NCBI GenBank assembly: GCA_028023455.1
Contig: JAQFVV010006644.1
Location: 413,001-477,000, forward strand
DNA from: Epiperipatus broadwayi
Lineage: Eukaryota > Onychophora > Udeonychophora > Euonychophora > Peripatidae
Reading direction: 5' to 3'
DNA length: 64,000 nucleotides
The translations under genes and the position numbers were made by a program. Shown piece by piece: positions 48,740 to 61,609 of the stretch (position 1 is the stretch's first letter; every line of letters starts with the position of its first letter). A model generated the notes under the pieces. That model had not been told where the DNA came from. It worked only from the letters and a program-made list of their open reading frames with translations, and did no database searches.

Positions 48740-48901
48740 TGCAGGTAGCGCATGCTTCTATGATTGGCGAAGCTCAGCTAGGCTTTCTCTGACGTAACAC
48801 TGTTCTCGGATACACTTCTGGACTTCAACGCATTGATTTACAGTAGCTTTAATAAGAAAAGCCGTTGTTTTATTGCATCTTTAGTTTGTTCATTTGCAAA
48901 A
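48740..48901 (+). promoter_or_regulatory. Housekeeping-type promoter and 5' UTR
   Basis: The local base composition is clearly richer in G+C than its surroundings. It holds GCGCATGC (48749-48756, NRF-1-like), ATTGG (48763-48767, inverted CCAAT box for NF-Y) and TGACGTAA (48790-48797, CRE/ATF site), in a cluster just before a short leader and an ATG. This combination is typical of constitutive animal promoters. The transcription start was not located precisely. Confidence 0.6.
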
Positions 48902-48908
48902 ATGACTG
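48902..48908 (+). CDS. First coding exon of a host gene (2 codons + 1 base)
   Basis: ATG ACT G is followed directly by GTAAGT (48909-48914), a consensus splice donor. The start context is AAAATGA with A at -3, which is favourable. It sits 100-150 bp after the NRF-1/CCAAT/CRE-like cluster. The protein would start Met-Thr-[Ala/Asp/Glu/Gly/Val]. The next exon was not found in the remaining 15 kb, so the intron is long or the exon is too short to see. The gene cannot be identified from this alone. Confidence 0.55.
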
Positions 48909-48914
48909 GTAAGT

Positions 48915-50617
48915 AGAATTCTGTTACTCTTTTAACCGTTCGTTTTATAGCAAGGTTGATTTAGTAATTTTTTTTCATGGATATATATATATTTCTAAGT
49001 TGAGCTACAAGTGGTACGGAAGAAAAAAGGCTATAAGTTTCCCAACCCACTGATCGCATTTCTATCAAAATATATGTATGTAATAAATATATTGTTCATA
49101 CATAGAAGTATTAAAAAAAGAAAAAAAAAATGCTTCAACTCTGGATGAAAAGATCTGAGTAATATAATAACAATGTTGTCTTTACTTAGCTGTATTCGTG
49201 AAACCTCCATTTTTATTGAATAAAATAAAAAGAATAACCCTAAAATTATTTCCATTTTTGCTTTCATTATATAATGTAATTTCAAAAATGGAAACCATTT
49301 TCGACAAAATAAAAACTTATAATTTAGATATTTTAAACCTATATAATATATTTTAAAAAAGTTAATAGTATTTTGAAATTTAATTGATATATGCAATATA
49401 TATATATATATGACTGCATGAGTCTGTGTCATCATCATCATAATCATTTTCAACCAATACCGACCCGACCCGCAAGATGAAAGTTTTAATCAAGATTATC
49501 TTATCTATGATTTCTTTTTACATCTTTGCAACAAACTTCTTTATCCATCAATCCAAATGTGGTATTTTTCTACACCCTTAAAAATGTTTTAGTATTCAAT
49601 TTAAGATTGTAGATGGCTGTCTATTTTTCTTACTTCTAGAAATATACACAGCACTGATACAATTTATTGATTATTCCAATAGTAATCTTAGTTTCTTCTC
49701 TCACCTGCACTTTTGCTTTCACTCTCCATAGTAAATCTTCATACATCTTTCTATTCACTTTCAATTTTCTATCGAAGCTTCACATCCACACATAAGCATA
49801 TATAGACTATGTTTATTAAAAAACCTTTTATTTCAAGCAGTAGATGTGTTTCTTTTTATTAAGTTATCTTTAATCGAATATTCTTTCATCTGATAGCTCT
49901 TGCTATATGTCTCAAGAGACTGTTCTTTTTAGTTTCACATTTTAATTCACTAATTCTTTATATTAAGTCATTTTAAACAATTTTGAAAGTAGGGAATCAC
50001 CCTATTGGACATTCATATAAAAATACTGTCTTTTCATTTGATGCTATAGTTTGATAATTATTTTTCAAAATTTGACAATAATTGAGATTCATAAAGCTTT
50101 AATTTCTATGGGAATGCTTATAGAGTTAAATGATTTTTTTATACTTTACAAATGTATTGAAAAATAACTTATACTCATTGGTCTTTCTATAATGATTCTT
50201 AACACTTGAAAGAGGTTTAATGTGATGTACATTTTCTAATACAACTTGCTTTTTAATTGGAGTGAGTCTAAAGTTCTCTATGAACTATTCGAAATGGTCT
50301 TAATAAAGGTCACAAAAAGAACTGATATAAGACTGATTTAATCTATAATGTATAATACATTTTGTTTTTCACTTTTATTAATTATCACAATTGAATTATC
50401 AAACATTTGTATACAGTTTGCTTCTTAAAAATATTTTGACAAAATTGCTTTCTCTAATAATTTTTTTTTCATTTTTTATATAGGTTTAATTAGATGTCTC
50501 AGCTCTTTGTTTAAATTGTTGGCGATGTAAAGTTGTTATAATTTTAGAAATTATTGTGATTTTCGTTTCTTATAATATTTTTCATGGAATTATTTAACAC
50601 ATTTGTTATGTTATTTT

Positions 50618-50689
<72 letters not shown>

Positions 50690-53269
50690 TATTATTATTA
50701 TTATTATTAAATTGTTGAAATAACTTTCCATTCAATGCTAAGAGGATGTGCTTTACTTGAGAAGTTTATATTTTTTCCCAATCTTTTGTCAATTCTTAGA
50801 TATACTTTCTTACATCATCATAAATAAAACATTATTTTCTTATTTGAATTCAAGTCTGAACCATCATTGAAATTGGTTAATATTGTTAAAAATTTGCAAA
50901 TTTTAATTTAAAATCATTGGAATGTTAGGAACATTGATTGAGTGATTATCTTTTTTAATAATTTTTGTGTCTCTTCTATAAACTTACTTCTTACTTCCTA
51001 CTAATTGTGATCACATTCTCTGTTAAACCTATTATGACTATTATAGTCTTAAAATAAATACTTTGTTAATTAAAGTAAAATTCATTTCTATTGTATCTAT
51101 ATTTGAATACTTGAATATTTATTTAAAATTAAATTTTTTTCAAAAATATTTTTTATTAAATACAATTTTTAATTTTCAAGTTGCACAATTTTGTCATATT
51201 TTATTTCATTGTCTTATCCAAATTTACCCACAAAAAAGTTTTCTTTCAATTATTCTAGTATTAAAATCTCATGGAAATTCCAAAATGTTATTTTGTCTGA
51301 TCAAAAGCATTTATCCTCTTAAAAATTCTCTGTTTTTAATCAGAATGAAAATTTGTTCAGGAAAAATCCATATTGTTTACATTAGAATAATTAATCCTGC
51401 TATTCCATCTGAAAGGCCATATATTTTTCTTCCATATTTTTTTTATTTTTAATAAACATCAGTCTATTAATGCTATTAATATTTGCACCATTATCCTCTA
51501 GTACATTCATTACTCAAATCATTTTCCTTTCATCTTTTAACATCACAAATAATTATTCTCTTTCCATATCATACAAGTGATATACAGTATTAGATGTTTA
51601 AATAAGTTGTATTTAATGTGATAGCCTTGATCCATATCACTATAATTTTAGCGTCTTCCTCCCTTAATCACAATCTACTCTTTTAATTTTTTTGTAGTTA
51701 GATTCACAGGAATGAAGAGCCATAATATATTTTTCTCTGACATAATTCTAAATATAAAAGTGAATAATATTCACATCACATACTCCTACCTGATATATCA
51801 ATGAAAAACTATGAGTCATTTAAGAAGATATCCTATGGTGATATTTAGTCTGAAATTCACAGATAAAAGTTATTAACTTAACACCCTAGTCCATGCATAT
51901 TAATGAAAAGTCCATCCTTTCTCATTTAACATATAAATATTCACATGCAATAAATTATTTAATTGTAAATTTATTACTTATGCTTAGTTAGAATTGAGAT
52001 AAGAATTTATTTGCAAATATATTTTATAATCAAATATAAGATTGATCAAAATCTTAAAAAAAAAATTCTAAAAGCGAAGACGAAATAACAATTAAAGAAA
52101 TTTAATTTTAGATTTTCAAGTTAATGCTTATTTAAACGATAATTAATTTTTACATTTTACAAATTGTTTTATTTATAAACATATTTTTATTATTATTTAT
52201 ACTTGCATATACTATACTTACATTTGCGTAGGTATGTATTTGTTTAGATGTATAAAAATGTATATATATAATCAATAAAAAAGGATATAATCATAATTTT
52301 TTTTCCTAGAAAAGTTAGAATCTCAATTTAAATATCAGAATATTATATATATATTATATATATGTGTGTGTGTGTGTTTTACTTACTGTGTCATTTTTAT
52401 TTATTATATTTATGTATATGTTTTACAATTGATTGTTTGAAAAAAAAGAGTGGATAGCTATAAGGAGCTTGAATGTTTGAGCTCAAATTATATTAATATT
52501 TGTAATATATTAATTTTATTTATTTAATTAAGTTCTCTATCTTATATATAACAATGATTGACAAAAAAATCAACTATATATGTATATGTTAAAAAATAAT
52601 GTTGACTTAGAATAGACCAATGCTAGACTACTGCTAGACAAAAACTTCTCCTAAACTTTCAGTCCATAATGAAACAGCAAAGAAAGCTTTACTCTCCAGA
52701 CATTCCAATTGCCAAGTAGTTTGATTTGTCTTCTAATCTTGATTTACCCTCTAACTAAAATAGTTAGATAAACAATTACCAATCAATATTGGAAGATTCT
52801 CTGATAAGCTGCAGTCTATTTGGCTGAAAGATACATCTAACATCTAACTGAAACTTAAAAAAAGTTTTAAATTAAGGATGTATGCAAAGGAAATGAGTTT
52901 TAGGTTCTTTTTTGATCTTAGTAACTACAATTTACAGTATTTATTTATAATATTATGCTTTTGACTAATTCAGCAGAAGTCACTTTTTATTATAATAGAC
53001 TATTAAAATATTTTAAACTAAAATTAATTAAATACGTACTACAGTACTCAAGTTGTTTAAAACATATTTGGATATTATTAAATTAAGTTTATAATCATAA
53101 CCCTACCATAAAATAAGAGCATATTTGTAGTAAGTAATGGGTAAGTATATATACATAAATTATCAAGAAAAAATATATAATAAAACAAAATACTGTATTA
53201 AAATTTACAATTCAATATGTCAATAAATAAATAAATAAATGAAAGTTATAGGCATCTTGCAGCGTAAAT
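48915..53269. other. Probable intron 1 sequence with microsatellites
   Basis: AT-rich with no convincing exon. The frames 49031-49453 and 51063-51452 are long but have a biased, low-information composition. The minus strand near 49600-50350 hints at an eroded LINE but no motif is firm. A (TAA)n run turning into (TTA)n lies at 50619-50708. Confidence 0.4.
50619..50708. repeat. (TAA)n-(TTA)n microsatellite
   Basis: About 24 TAA units followed by about 6 TTA units, so the end can fold back on the array. Confidence 0.95.
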
Positions 53270-53379
53270 GTAAATGCTCTTCAAGTTGGCAACTATGATT
53301 GCAGCACAGTTGCCAATATATTTGTATATAACAATATTGAAAATTGTAAATTCAATTTTAATGTTTATTATAGATATAT

Positions 53380-53790
53380 ACACCTGGGTATCATTTCATG
53401 TGGTAGATAGGTTCCTCAAAAAATGTGCACAAAAGAAATCACACAAAAATAGACTTAACTTAGCTTGAAAAATGGGGGATAGGTTACAGTAATTTTCGTA
53501 AATCGCATAAAAGCAAAGCAACAATGTAAAATTACTTTAAAATTCGCATGAAAAAAATAAGAAAATAAAATATGACTAATAAAGAATTTCAAATTTGAAA
53601 ACAATTGATACAAGACAAACTTTTTTTACTTTTTTTTTATTAACTACAGTATTTAATTTTATTCAAAACAATATATTTTTATGCATAATTTACATTTTTT
53701 CATACATGTACAGTATTTCAATCATTATCACTATTTGAGACATCAGATTCATCATGATGTGATGTGATGTGAGGTACTGTAGCTTCTCCT
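53380..53790 (-). pseudogene. Possible pogo/Tigger-like transposon relic
   Basis: On the minus strand it has HITSHHDESDVSNSDND then a stop, an acidic tail like those ending pogo-type transposases. After it come AATTACTGTAACCTATCCCCCATT and GAGGAACCTATCTACCA stretches, reminiscent of Tigger-type terminal sequences. No DDE motif is present. This is a tentative call. Confidence 0.3.
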
Positions 53791-54328
53791 TAAGCAAAAT
53801 CAAGAGGAAATACAACTAAAATGTTTTCCAATTGCTGTTGATCTTTCCCATTTTGCTAAGCGATCTAAAATTGAAATTTTTGTTTCCAAAAAAATTCATT
53901 TTCTTGGGTGTTTTTTCCTCTCCATTAGGGTAAACTAAAAGTTTAAAATAAAAATAAAAACTTAGACTTATGATAATAAAAAGACACCGATTCACCACTA
54001 TTGGTCAAAATTTAATTAAAACTAACAATTAAAAATTAAATTCTTATTTTTGTCTTTAATTTTTTAATTTTCAATTCTGTTTAAAAATCAAATTTTATTG
54101 TTTCACATAACATTAATTTCAGATCAGGTTACATAATTTTAACTGTCAAATTTAATTGTGCCCATCGCTGTTACTCACCTTTTAAAAATAAACTTGTGGA
54201 CACTAAATGATTAATTGATTACGTACTTTTTTTATAAAAAGCAAAAATAGATTGTGATTTAAATACAAAAACAACAACATACATAGTATTTTTTATCTAT
54301 AACATTTATACAGATTTACATTATAGTC

Positions 54329-54894
54329 TTACATTTGGATATCAGCCTTTCAAGCTAATTGTGCAAACGCTTTGCGAGTGTTAATAATAAATGAATACTT
54401 TCTGACCAATACAAGATATAGTATTTATACAGGAATAAAAAGGAATCCTCTTATTCCTGCGACTCAAATATTTATATATGAGAAAATCTGAAGTACTGGC
54501 ACAGAAAGTGTGACAATAGAACAGTCACTTTAAATTACTATATAAAATGTCTGAATGAATGATGTCGATGAAATTGTCTAGGACTTAATAAACGTCATTC
54601 CAACTGAAACTTAATCATATATATAAATAAGCATTTATTTTTATAGCGTCTGTATACAATTGTAATTACATTTGAATATCAGCCTTTCAAACTAATTGTG
54701 CTCATATATAAATATTTGAGTCACAGGAATAAGAGGATTCCTTTTTATTCCTGTATAAATACTATATCTTGTATTGATCAGAAAGTATTCATTTATTATT
54801 AACACTTGCAAAGCGTTTGCACAATTAGCTTGAAAGACTGATATTCGAATGTAATTACAATTGTATACAGATGCTATAAAAATAAATGCTTATT
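54329..54894. mobile_element. Fold-back TIR elements (family F), nested pair
   Basis: 54629-54894 is a complete 266-bp copy with ~73-bp TIRs beginning AATAAGCATTTATTTTTATAG. The adjoining 54329-54628 is an inverted partial copy with a longer interior, giving an overall palindrome. The TIR inner part, ATCAGCCTTTCAAGCTAATTG, is shared with 38371-38549 and 63303-64000. No ORF. Confidence 0.8.
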
Positions 54895-55146
54895 ATAGTC
54901 TTGTAAAATTTATTACTTGCAGACATTACATGATTAGTTGATTACATACTCTTTTAAAAAAAAAAGCAATAATAGAACATGATTTAAAATGCAAAAACAA
55001 CATGATGTTTGAACAGATTTGCATTATAATCTTGCAAAATTTAATGTGTGCCTATAAAATGGGGAAATCCTGATTTTAAGTGAATTATGAACTTCTTTAT
55101 TGCATAAAATCTATTACAGTACTATTATAAAATGCTGAAAATATTG

Positions 55147-55264
55147 AATTATTAGATGGAAGTTGAACTCTGATAATGGGCTATTACTTTAAATATGACA
55201 CGAGTGCATGGAATTTATAATATTTAAAGTAATAGCTCAGAGCTCGACTTCTGATCTAATAATT
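55147..55264. repeat. 118-bp hairpin
   Basis: Arms 55147-55196 and 55220-55264 are inverted copies (AATTATTAGAT..AAGT.GA..TCTGA...) with some mismatches and a ~23-base loop. Confidence 0.7.
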
Positions 55265-55390
55265 TTTATTGCATAAAAGAAAACTGCATACAAAGATATT
55301 AAGAAGAAACATAAATTGCATAACTTCAAAATTGCATTAAATAAATCCACATAAAACAAAACCCGAGTGTGTGTATATATATATATATAT

Positions 55391-56088
55391 TGTGACCTTC
55401 TGGATTGGCACCATGAATTTCATCAATTTCATGGTATGTTCAATCTATCTCAATATGGAATTAATTTTACCTTGTTTAGAATAGATAGTGATGTGAGATA
55501 AAATGTACTCACTCCTTATCATTTTCTATCTGTTGTTCTATTGTAATAGATATCAGTTTTACAATAGTCCTCATTGATTAATAGCCATACTATATTATAA
55601 TTGATTTGTTGTTCCTATCGCAGAGCCCTGAGATTGGTTCATTATTTAATAAACATTGATATAGCTGATCAATCTAAATTGAATGCCAGTAGATTTATTA
55701 TTATTGCACTGATCCCCAAACATATTACGGGCATGGGATGATTGGTCTAGCATGTATTTGGATGATGAGAGAATTGAGTACATCATGATTTAAGTTAAAC
55801 CATAAATTGATTTCTTTTGATAGCTTAAGTAAATGCTTATAATATAATTAAATAAACACCATATAATTGTTGCCTATAAATGCTTCTCTCATCCCATTTG
55901 CATTCTAGATGACTACGGTACCCTATAACCCCCAACTGAGTTAAGCTGTAAATTAATAGTACAATAAGAGTCTTATCAATAGATATAGAAGCAATCTAGA
56001 TTATAAATTTATTCTATCATGCATAGAATTGATGCCTGGGCAGTTATTTGTGCATAAAGCAGTGTAGGTAACAATCGGAGAGGTTACA
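55391..56088 (+). repeat. 5' LTR of element 3
   Basis: Similarity to 61610-62254 covers 55422 to about 56033. I place the LTR end at ..GGTTACA (56088) because element 2's LTR ends with the same heptamer and CA is the expected terminus. The last ~55 bp would then be missing from the 3' copy. An end near 56033 is the alternative. Confidence 0.6.
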
Positions 56089-56099
56089 GGGTGGGTTAG

Positions 56100-56117
56100 T
56101 GGCACCCAATGTGGGGC
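56100..56117 (+). promoter_or_regulatory. tRNA-Lys-type primer-binding site, element 3
   Basis: TGGCACCCAATGTGGGGC differs from TGGCGCCCAACGTGGGGC at two positions, and both are CpG sites changed to CpA or TpG. That pattern is what methylation-driven decay produces. It is the clearest of the three PBS sites, though it lies 11 bases after the inferred LTR end. Confidence 0.75.
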
Positions 56118-56870
56118 TTGATTGATGATGAGGTGAGTGGCATGAAATGTGACAGCTCGATTAATTATAGAACTGGTTTTAGGCATATAATGTATTAGGC
56201 TTGATTGACTGATGATTGCTTGGCTGCAATAATAATTTGGATCCCCAGTATGTTAGGCTTGATTGATGGTTAGTTGACCACATGGGTTAGGTTTTAGCAC
56301 AAACAACTGTGGAGAAACTTGCTTGGTTAATGTGAAAGCTATAAGAGATTGTGACTGTCTAGTTTCAGACAATATTTGATATTTAAAAAAAGGAGGTCAT
56401 ATATAATGTGACATTACTTTTAATAAGCTTGTTTAATACATGTTTAGGCACAGTCAGTATTTGAAACCTTATGAATGAAATTGGCATAATGCTGTGGATT
56501 CTGGCCATAATATTTTAATGCAACCAGTACACCATAGATATAAATGAACATACTTAAATTATCTTATCTCTGTTGCTAAATTAAATTAATATAATTTGCA
56601 ATATAACCATAAATGGACCATGCAAACCTTAGTTGATAGTCCCAGCTCTGTTTGGATCAGTGTTATCTGATTTAAATAAATCAATGTATTTATTCTCCAT
56701 GTGTGTGTAATTCAAACATTACATGGGGGAATAAACTTGAACAGATTGTAGAAATTCTGTGTAGTTAGGAATGATGATGGTGAGTTTTGACTTGTTGGTT
56801 TGGTGGAAGTTGGGGCTGGTGGACCTTATTTTCTTTGAGTAGTATACTAATAGATTTTAAAGGATTATGT

Positions 56871-58006
56871 ATAATGAAAGAATTTAATTTATATGATAGT
56901 TTAGGTGGGTACCAAGAGATACCATCCCCAGAATTGTTGCATTGTCTCCTGACTTTGAATCAGGAAAAGAGATCATGGATATGTCCAATGGAGAATCTAA
57001 CAGGATGAGAGGTACTCTCCATAAAGTCACAGATGATGACATACTGATGTGGGCCATAGCATTTTTAGCAGAACTAAAGTCAGGTCAAGAGAAATAGGGA
57101 GTATGGCCACCCAACATTAGGGAATCAGATGTTACTGAGGTTAAAAAGGTTTGTTGTCACCCAGGACATTATTGTTGCAAGTATTTATTAGGAGACCTCA
57201 GGCTCAATAAGATGTATCCAGAGAATTCAGATTTAAATAGAGAAAGGATGAATTATGAAAAGGATTCACAGGATTCCATGGCCCTCAAGTTTTTTTCTGT
57301 TAGACCCTTCAAGGTAGATCACTGGGAAAACCCACGTGAAATTTTTACAAGAATTGTTTGCATTATGCCCTTGTCAGAAAAAGAAAAGATTGCTATTGCC
57401 AGCAATCACTTATACTCCTCTTCCAAGGATTGGTGGCAAGCATCATTTGAGAAACCATGTAGCTATGGTGATTTAAATACCTTTTATTAGATAGATTTTG
57501 GGGGGGAGATAATCAGGACAACTTGATATATTATGTTTCACATGAAAGGTACAGCCATCTTAAGGTTAGTTATACCCAGTTCTTTAGAAAATAAGCTTTA
57601 AAACTGAAAACTCTTACTGCATATCCTCTGTCCAAATGGCAAATAGTTAAAATATTGTGCACAACCTGCCATGACAGGTTGAACAACTTTTTATAGTGTC
57701 AGTCCAACAGACAATTGAAAAGGTGGTAAATATGTGCAATTAAGGAGGAGATGGTATAGCTAAAAGTAATGGAGAAAATACTCCAAATATAAATTGTATC
57801 AATATTTGGGGTAGGTCATGTGGGAATCAAGATAGAGTGGTTAGAAGTAGGAGTAGGTATAGGCCACAAACTAGAAGTAGGCCATATTATAATCCTTACC
57901 CATCTATAGAAAGGAAGGATGATGGTAACATACCATCCACAAGTGGGATAAAAATTCTTAAAAAGGATGAGACCACTGCCAAAAGGCCTGAAGCATTAAA
58001 CTTATA
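56871..58006 (+). pseudogene. Gag-like relic of element 3
   Basis: The best segment is 57212-57490: KFFSVRPFKVDHWENPREIF followed by MPLSEKEKIAIASNHLYSSS and KDWWQASFEKP. This has the F.G....W...F.......EK.....L...A..WW pattern of retrotransposon gag capsid domains. Downstream, after frame breaks, come FWGGDNQDNLIYYVSHERYS and PLSKWQIVKILCTTCHDRLN, then a basic Arg/Tyr-rich tail with RSRSRYRPQTRSRPYYNP and no CCHC knuckle. Upstream, MKEFNLYDSLGGYQEI may be the N-terminus. Several stops make it inactive. Confidence 0.65.
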
Positions 58007-58168
58007 ATGCTTGCAGTTTAATTCAATACCCAGAAAAACACAATAATTAATGGGAGATAGATGAGCATGAGTGTTCCATAAGCATATTTTTCCAATTGTA
58101 TACTAACCTCAGGGTGAAGATTGATATGCTAATAATGTTTGTTTGTTTGTTCAACTCATTTTTTTCAT

Positions 58169-58180
58169 AAGGGAGGGGGA
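58169..58180 (+). promoter_or_regulatory. Polypurine tract, element 3
   Basis: AAGGGAGGGGGA lies one base before TGTGACCC, the first bases of the 3' LTR. Confidence 0.75.
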
Positions 58181-58775
58181 CTGTGACCCTCCAGATTGGC
58201 ATCATAAAGAAAATATGAGAAGTTCACATTGTTCCAGCAGTGATCAAGGGTAGCTAATAAAAATGAATTGTAATATAACTTAATGTGTTAAATTTGGTTG
58301 AAAGATTATCAGGATCTTAGTTACCAATCATTAAAATTTCTTTAAATGTTTATTCATTAAGTTTATTGCCATTCCAAGATCTAACTTGTATGTGTGGGTG
58401 TATGTCTATTCACATCATCTCACACTTCACACCTCATTCATATTTCTAGTCATCATTCAAAATTATCCATCTTATAATAGCATTACTTATTTACCATAGA
58501 AATTGTTAATAACTCAATCATTAATAGATTTCTGGATTAATGGAAAAAACAGATACACCCACACATGCCATTAGTTAACATGATTTTTTTATTTATTTAT
58601 TGCACAAAATCTTGCTAAGAAACATATAATGGTTATTTTATTTATTATTAATTCATATTTGTAACTTAATATTTTTTTATTGTTTCAAAACTCTGTTCTT
58701 AACATTTTGACAAGCAATAAATTCTTGTATACTGTTAAGCTCATTATAAAACTAAAAAAGAGGTGTGGTTAAGTT

Positions 58776-58862
58776 ACAGAAGACTTTAGAAAGAAAAAGT
58801 TACAGAAGACTTGAGAAAAAGTTTTACAGAAGACTTTAAGAAAAGTTTTACAGAAGGCTTCA
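58776..58862. repeat. ~25-bp tandem AGTTACAGAAGACTT repeats
   Basis: Four imperfect units with the core A[GA].TTTACAGAAG.CTT, spaced about 25 bp apart, inside the insertion. Confidence 0.7.
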
Positions 58863-61152
58863 AAAAACAAATTTAGAGAAGGTGAAATAATTTTCTAAAA
58901 GGAAATATAATAAAACAAGTGAAGTTAACAGCTTTTTTGCATTTTCTACTATCTCTCTAATAAGGAAACTTCTGTTATATTACTCAAGAATAAATACCAA
59001 TGTATAATACTGAAGGGCACCAGATGTTATTTTCTAAAATGGAAGGCTAAATGTTCAGAGGAACACCAGTTTCTAATTTTTAATCAATTAACAATTTGAA
59101 CTTATTTTATTCATAATGCATAGATATTATTTAGAAAAATCACTAATACAAATTTATTACCACCTATTTTTAATGAATAGTGTGACATTGGAACTATGTA
59201 AAGTAGTCATAATAATAAGAAATGCAAATTTAATGCTGGACTATGTAATGGGATATTTGAGTGACTCTCATTTAATAAATTCCTCATTTTATTGTGTAAG
59301 AAAGAAAGGCTGAAATGGTAAAATTATACATGCTACTATTCTACATTACTATAATAATTATGTACATTAAATTACCTAACCATTCATATTCATGTAGGAG
59401 TGAAAGAATGTTTGACAATAATACTTGATAATTATTTACTAGAAGGATATACAAATGTGGATGATTAAGTAACCTTGATCTTGTTCACTATTAAAAATGC
59501 TTTAAATATTGGGAATTTAGACAAAATAAAGTTTATAAAAAATAATAAATGGGTCCAAAAACTTGCAAAAGTTGCTCATAATTTCCATTAGGAAATCCTA
59601 AGAACATTGGAAGTTATTACTGTTCCTTTTGCCAAATTTAAGTTTAACCTGCAGGAATAATATTTGTATTTTTAATGTTTGTTATTCTTCTTATCATCGT
59701 GAAGTATATATGTGTTTCTGTTTCTTTAAAATTTCAGGTATAAACTAAAAATATAAAAAAATAAAAACATTTACAAAGGGAACTTTTATTTTAATGACAG
59801 AAGGTTTGATATGCATTTTTTCCTTAGTGTATGATAGATATACAGATGTATTTATTTATTTATGTTTATTTTGACATTAATTTTTATTATTATTATATAT
59901 TTGTGTATCCAATTCCCTCTAGAACTTCTCAGAGAGTTTGGTATAAGTTATACTAAACCAGTAATATTTTCTTTTGTTGTATTATGTAAATATTATATAT
60001 TTTCATGCTCATATTATTAGTGCAAAGTTAGATGCTTTATCATTATTCTTTAATTAGTAATAGTAAACAGGTACAGGAAAACATTTAGCCCAATATTGCC
60101 AAATGGTTTAGCTTATTGAATAGTATTTACACTAATTTGAATTTCAATACTCATAATTTTTTTAAAGATATTAGACTCATTCATAATCTAATTAATGCTA
60201 ATATAACATTCTATTGTCTGATGTGATTTGGAAATTATTTTATACATGATCATATGTTCGAGTATATGTGCACTATCATAAATTATTTACAAAAGTCAGA
60301 TTTACATCTTTGTTTTTCTATCGGCTTCAGTTTGGGCCATATGTTAAAGAAAGATGAAGAATTAAGAGTTTGTCTGCTTATAGATTTGTTTATATATGAA
60401 ATGCATTGAGTACATTTGGATGAAGAAGTGATCGGAGGGATGATTTTTGCTATGTGGATTGAGTAATACTCTCCTTGATTGCTTACTTGTTAAACCATGG
60501 GTGGTAGTGTATTTTCTTGTTTGATAGAATATGATGATATAGTTGTATTTTTTAAATGAAGTGGCAAATGCCCCATTTATTGATGATAAGTCAGCTGAGT
60601 TCCACAACATTTGTGTCCTAAAGGTTGGTAGATATCTATTGATGAATTAAGTTTGAATTTGAAGTTTTGGTTAACCCTCACACATGTATATGTGAATATT
60701 TATTTGTTGTTATTTTCCTCTACTTCTTCATTCTGGCATAATTATCATCAGATAGTATATGTTAGTTATATCAGATAAATGTTTTATGAATTTCTATAAT
60801 ATGCTTGAAATAAGATTATTAATTTAATGATTAGATGATTGCACCATCCATATTGTGAGGTTTATTCATTCCACAAGTAAACTGATAGAAATATAATTAA
60901 TAAATCCATTGTGTTTGTGATCTTATAAATGTGCACACATTCTGAAATATGATAAACCTAGAGATATAGAAAAAGATCATCACTGGAATTGTAAGTTCTG
61001 AGTAACTTGTCAGATCATATCACATATTATTATTATTTCATTCATTATTATTGTTGGTAATTCATCCTCCTGGTATAAATGTAATATTGTATTACAAAAT
61101 TTTATTTAATTTTAAGGCTAGTTAATAAAATGATTACTTAATTTCATATAAC

Positions 61153-61214
<62 letters not shown>
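61153..61214. repeat. (AT)n microsatellite
   Basis: About 62 bases of AT dinucleotide within the insertion. Confidence 0.95.
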
Positions 61215-61218
<4 letters not shown>

Positions 61219-61609
61219 AGGCATACAGAAATAGTTTAAATAATGTTAATTGATTACTTGATATCGTTTTCTTTGTTTATTAAGAGCACAGAGTGCGAAT
61301 AGATGATATGAATATTAATACGTGAATGGTAAATATTATTGAAACCACATATAAAAGGCAGAGCCTCTAAATATTAGTTGTTAATTTGTGTAATTTAAAT
61401 GTTATTTTATTTTATCCAAGTGTATTTAGTCAAGTTTGTAATCAATGTAAATTATTGTCAAATCACCACCAATGTGTCGTAAAAGAAAGTGTCTTATAAT
61501 AAATGTTTTGTTGAAGTAAGATTCCCTCTTAATTATTTTATCATATATGTTCAATTGACCATTTCCACACACACACACATATGCTCAACACAATATAATT
61601 ATAATGTTT

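Larger units (their letters stand above)
58206..61609. other. 3.4-kb insertion within the 3' LTR of element 3
   Basis: No known ends or genes recognised. It contains a direct AGTTACAGAAGACTT repeat cluster (58776-58862), an (AT)n run (61153-61214) and AT-rich filler. The minus-strand frame 60362-60610 has a less biased composition (GLTSKQSRRVLLNPHSKNHP) but no family that I can name. The insertion removed or replaced about 7 LTR bases. Confidence 0.55.

Noticed and set aside
49600-50350. Possible eroded LINE on the minus strand
   Set aside because: Scattered hints only (MCGCEAS, weak RT-like text) with many stops; no motif is firm enough.
50544-50735. Asn/Tyr-rich frame
   Set aside because: It reads through the (TAA)n-(TTA)n microsatellite.
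51063-51452. 129-aa frame in the putative intron
   Set aside because: Phe/Ile/Leu-biased translation of AT-rich DNA with no motif or splice context.
60362-60610. 82-aa frame inside the 3.4-kb insertion
   Set aside because: The composition looks protein-like in part, but I cannot assign a family or see a gene structure; mentioned only within the insertion entry.
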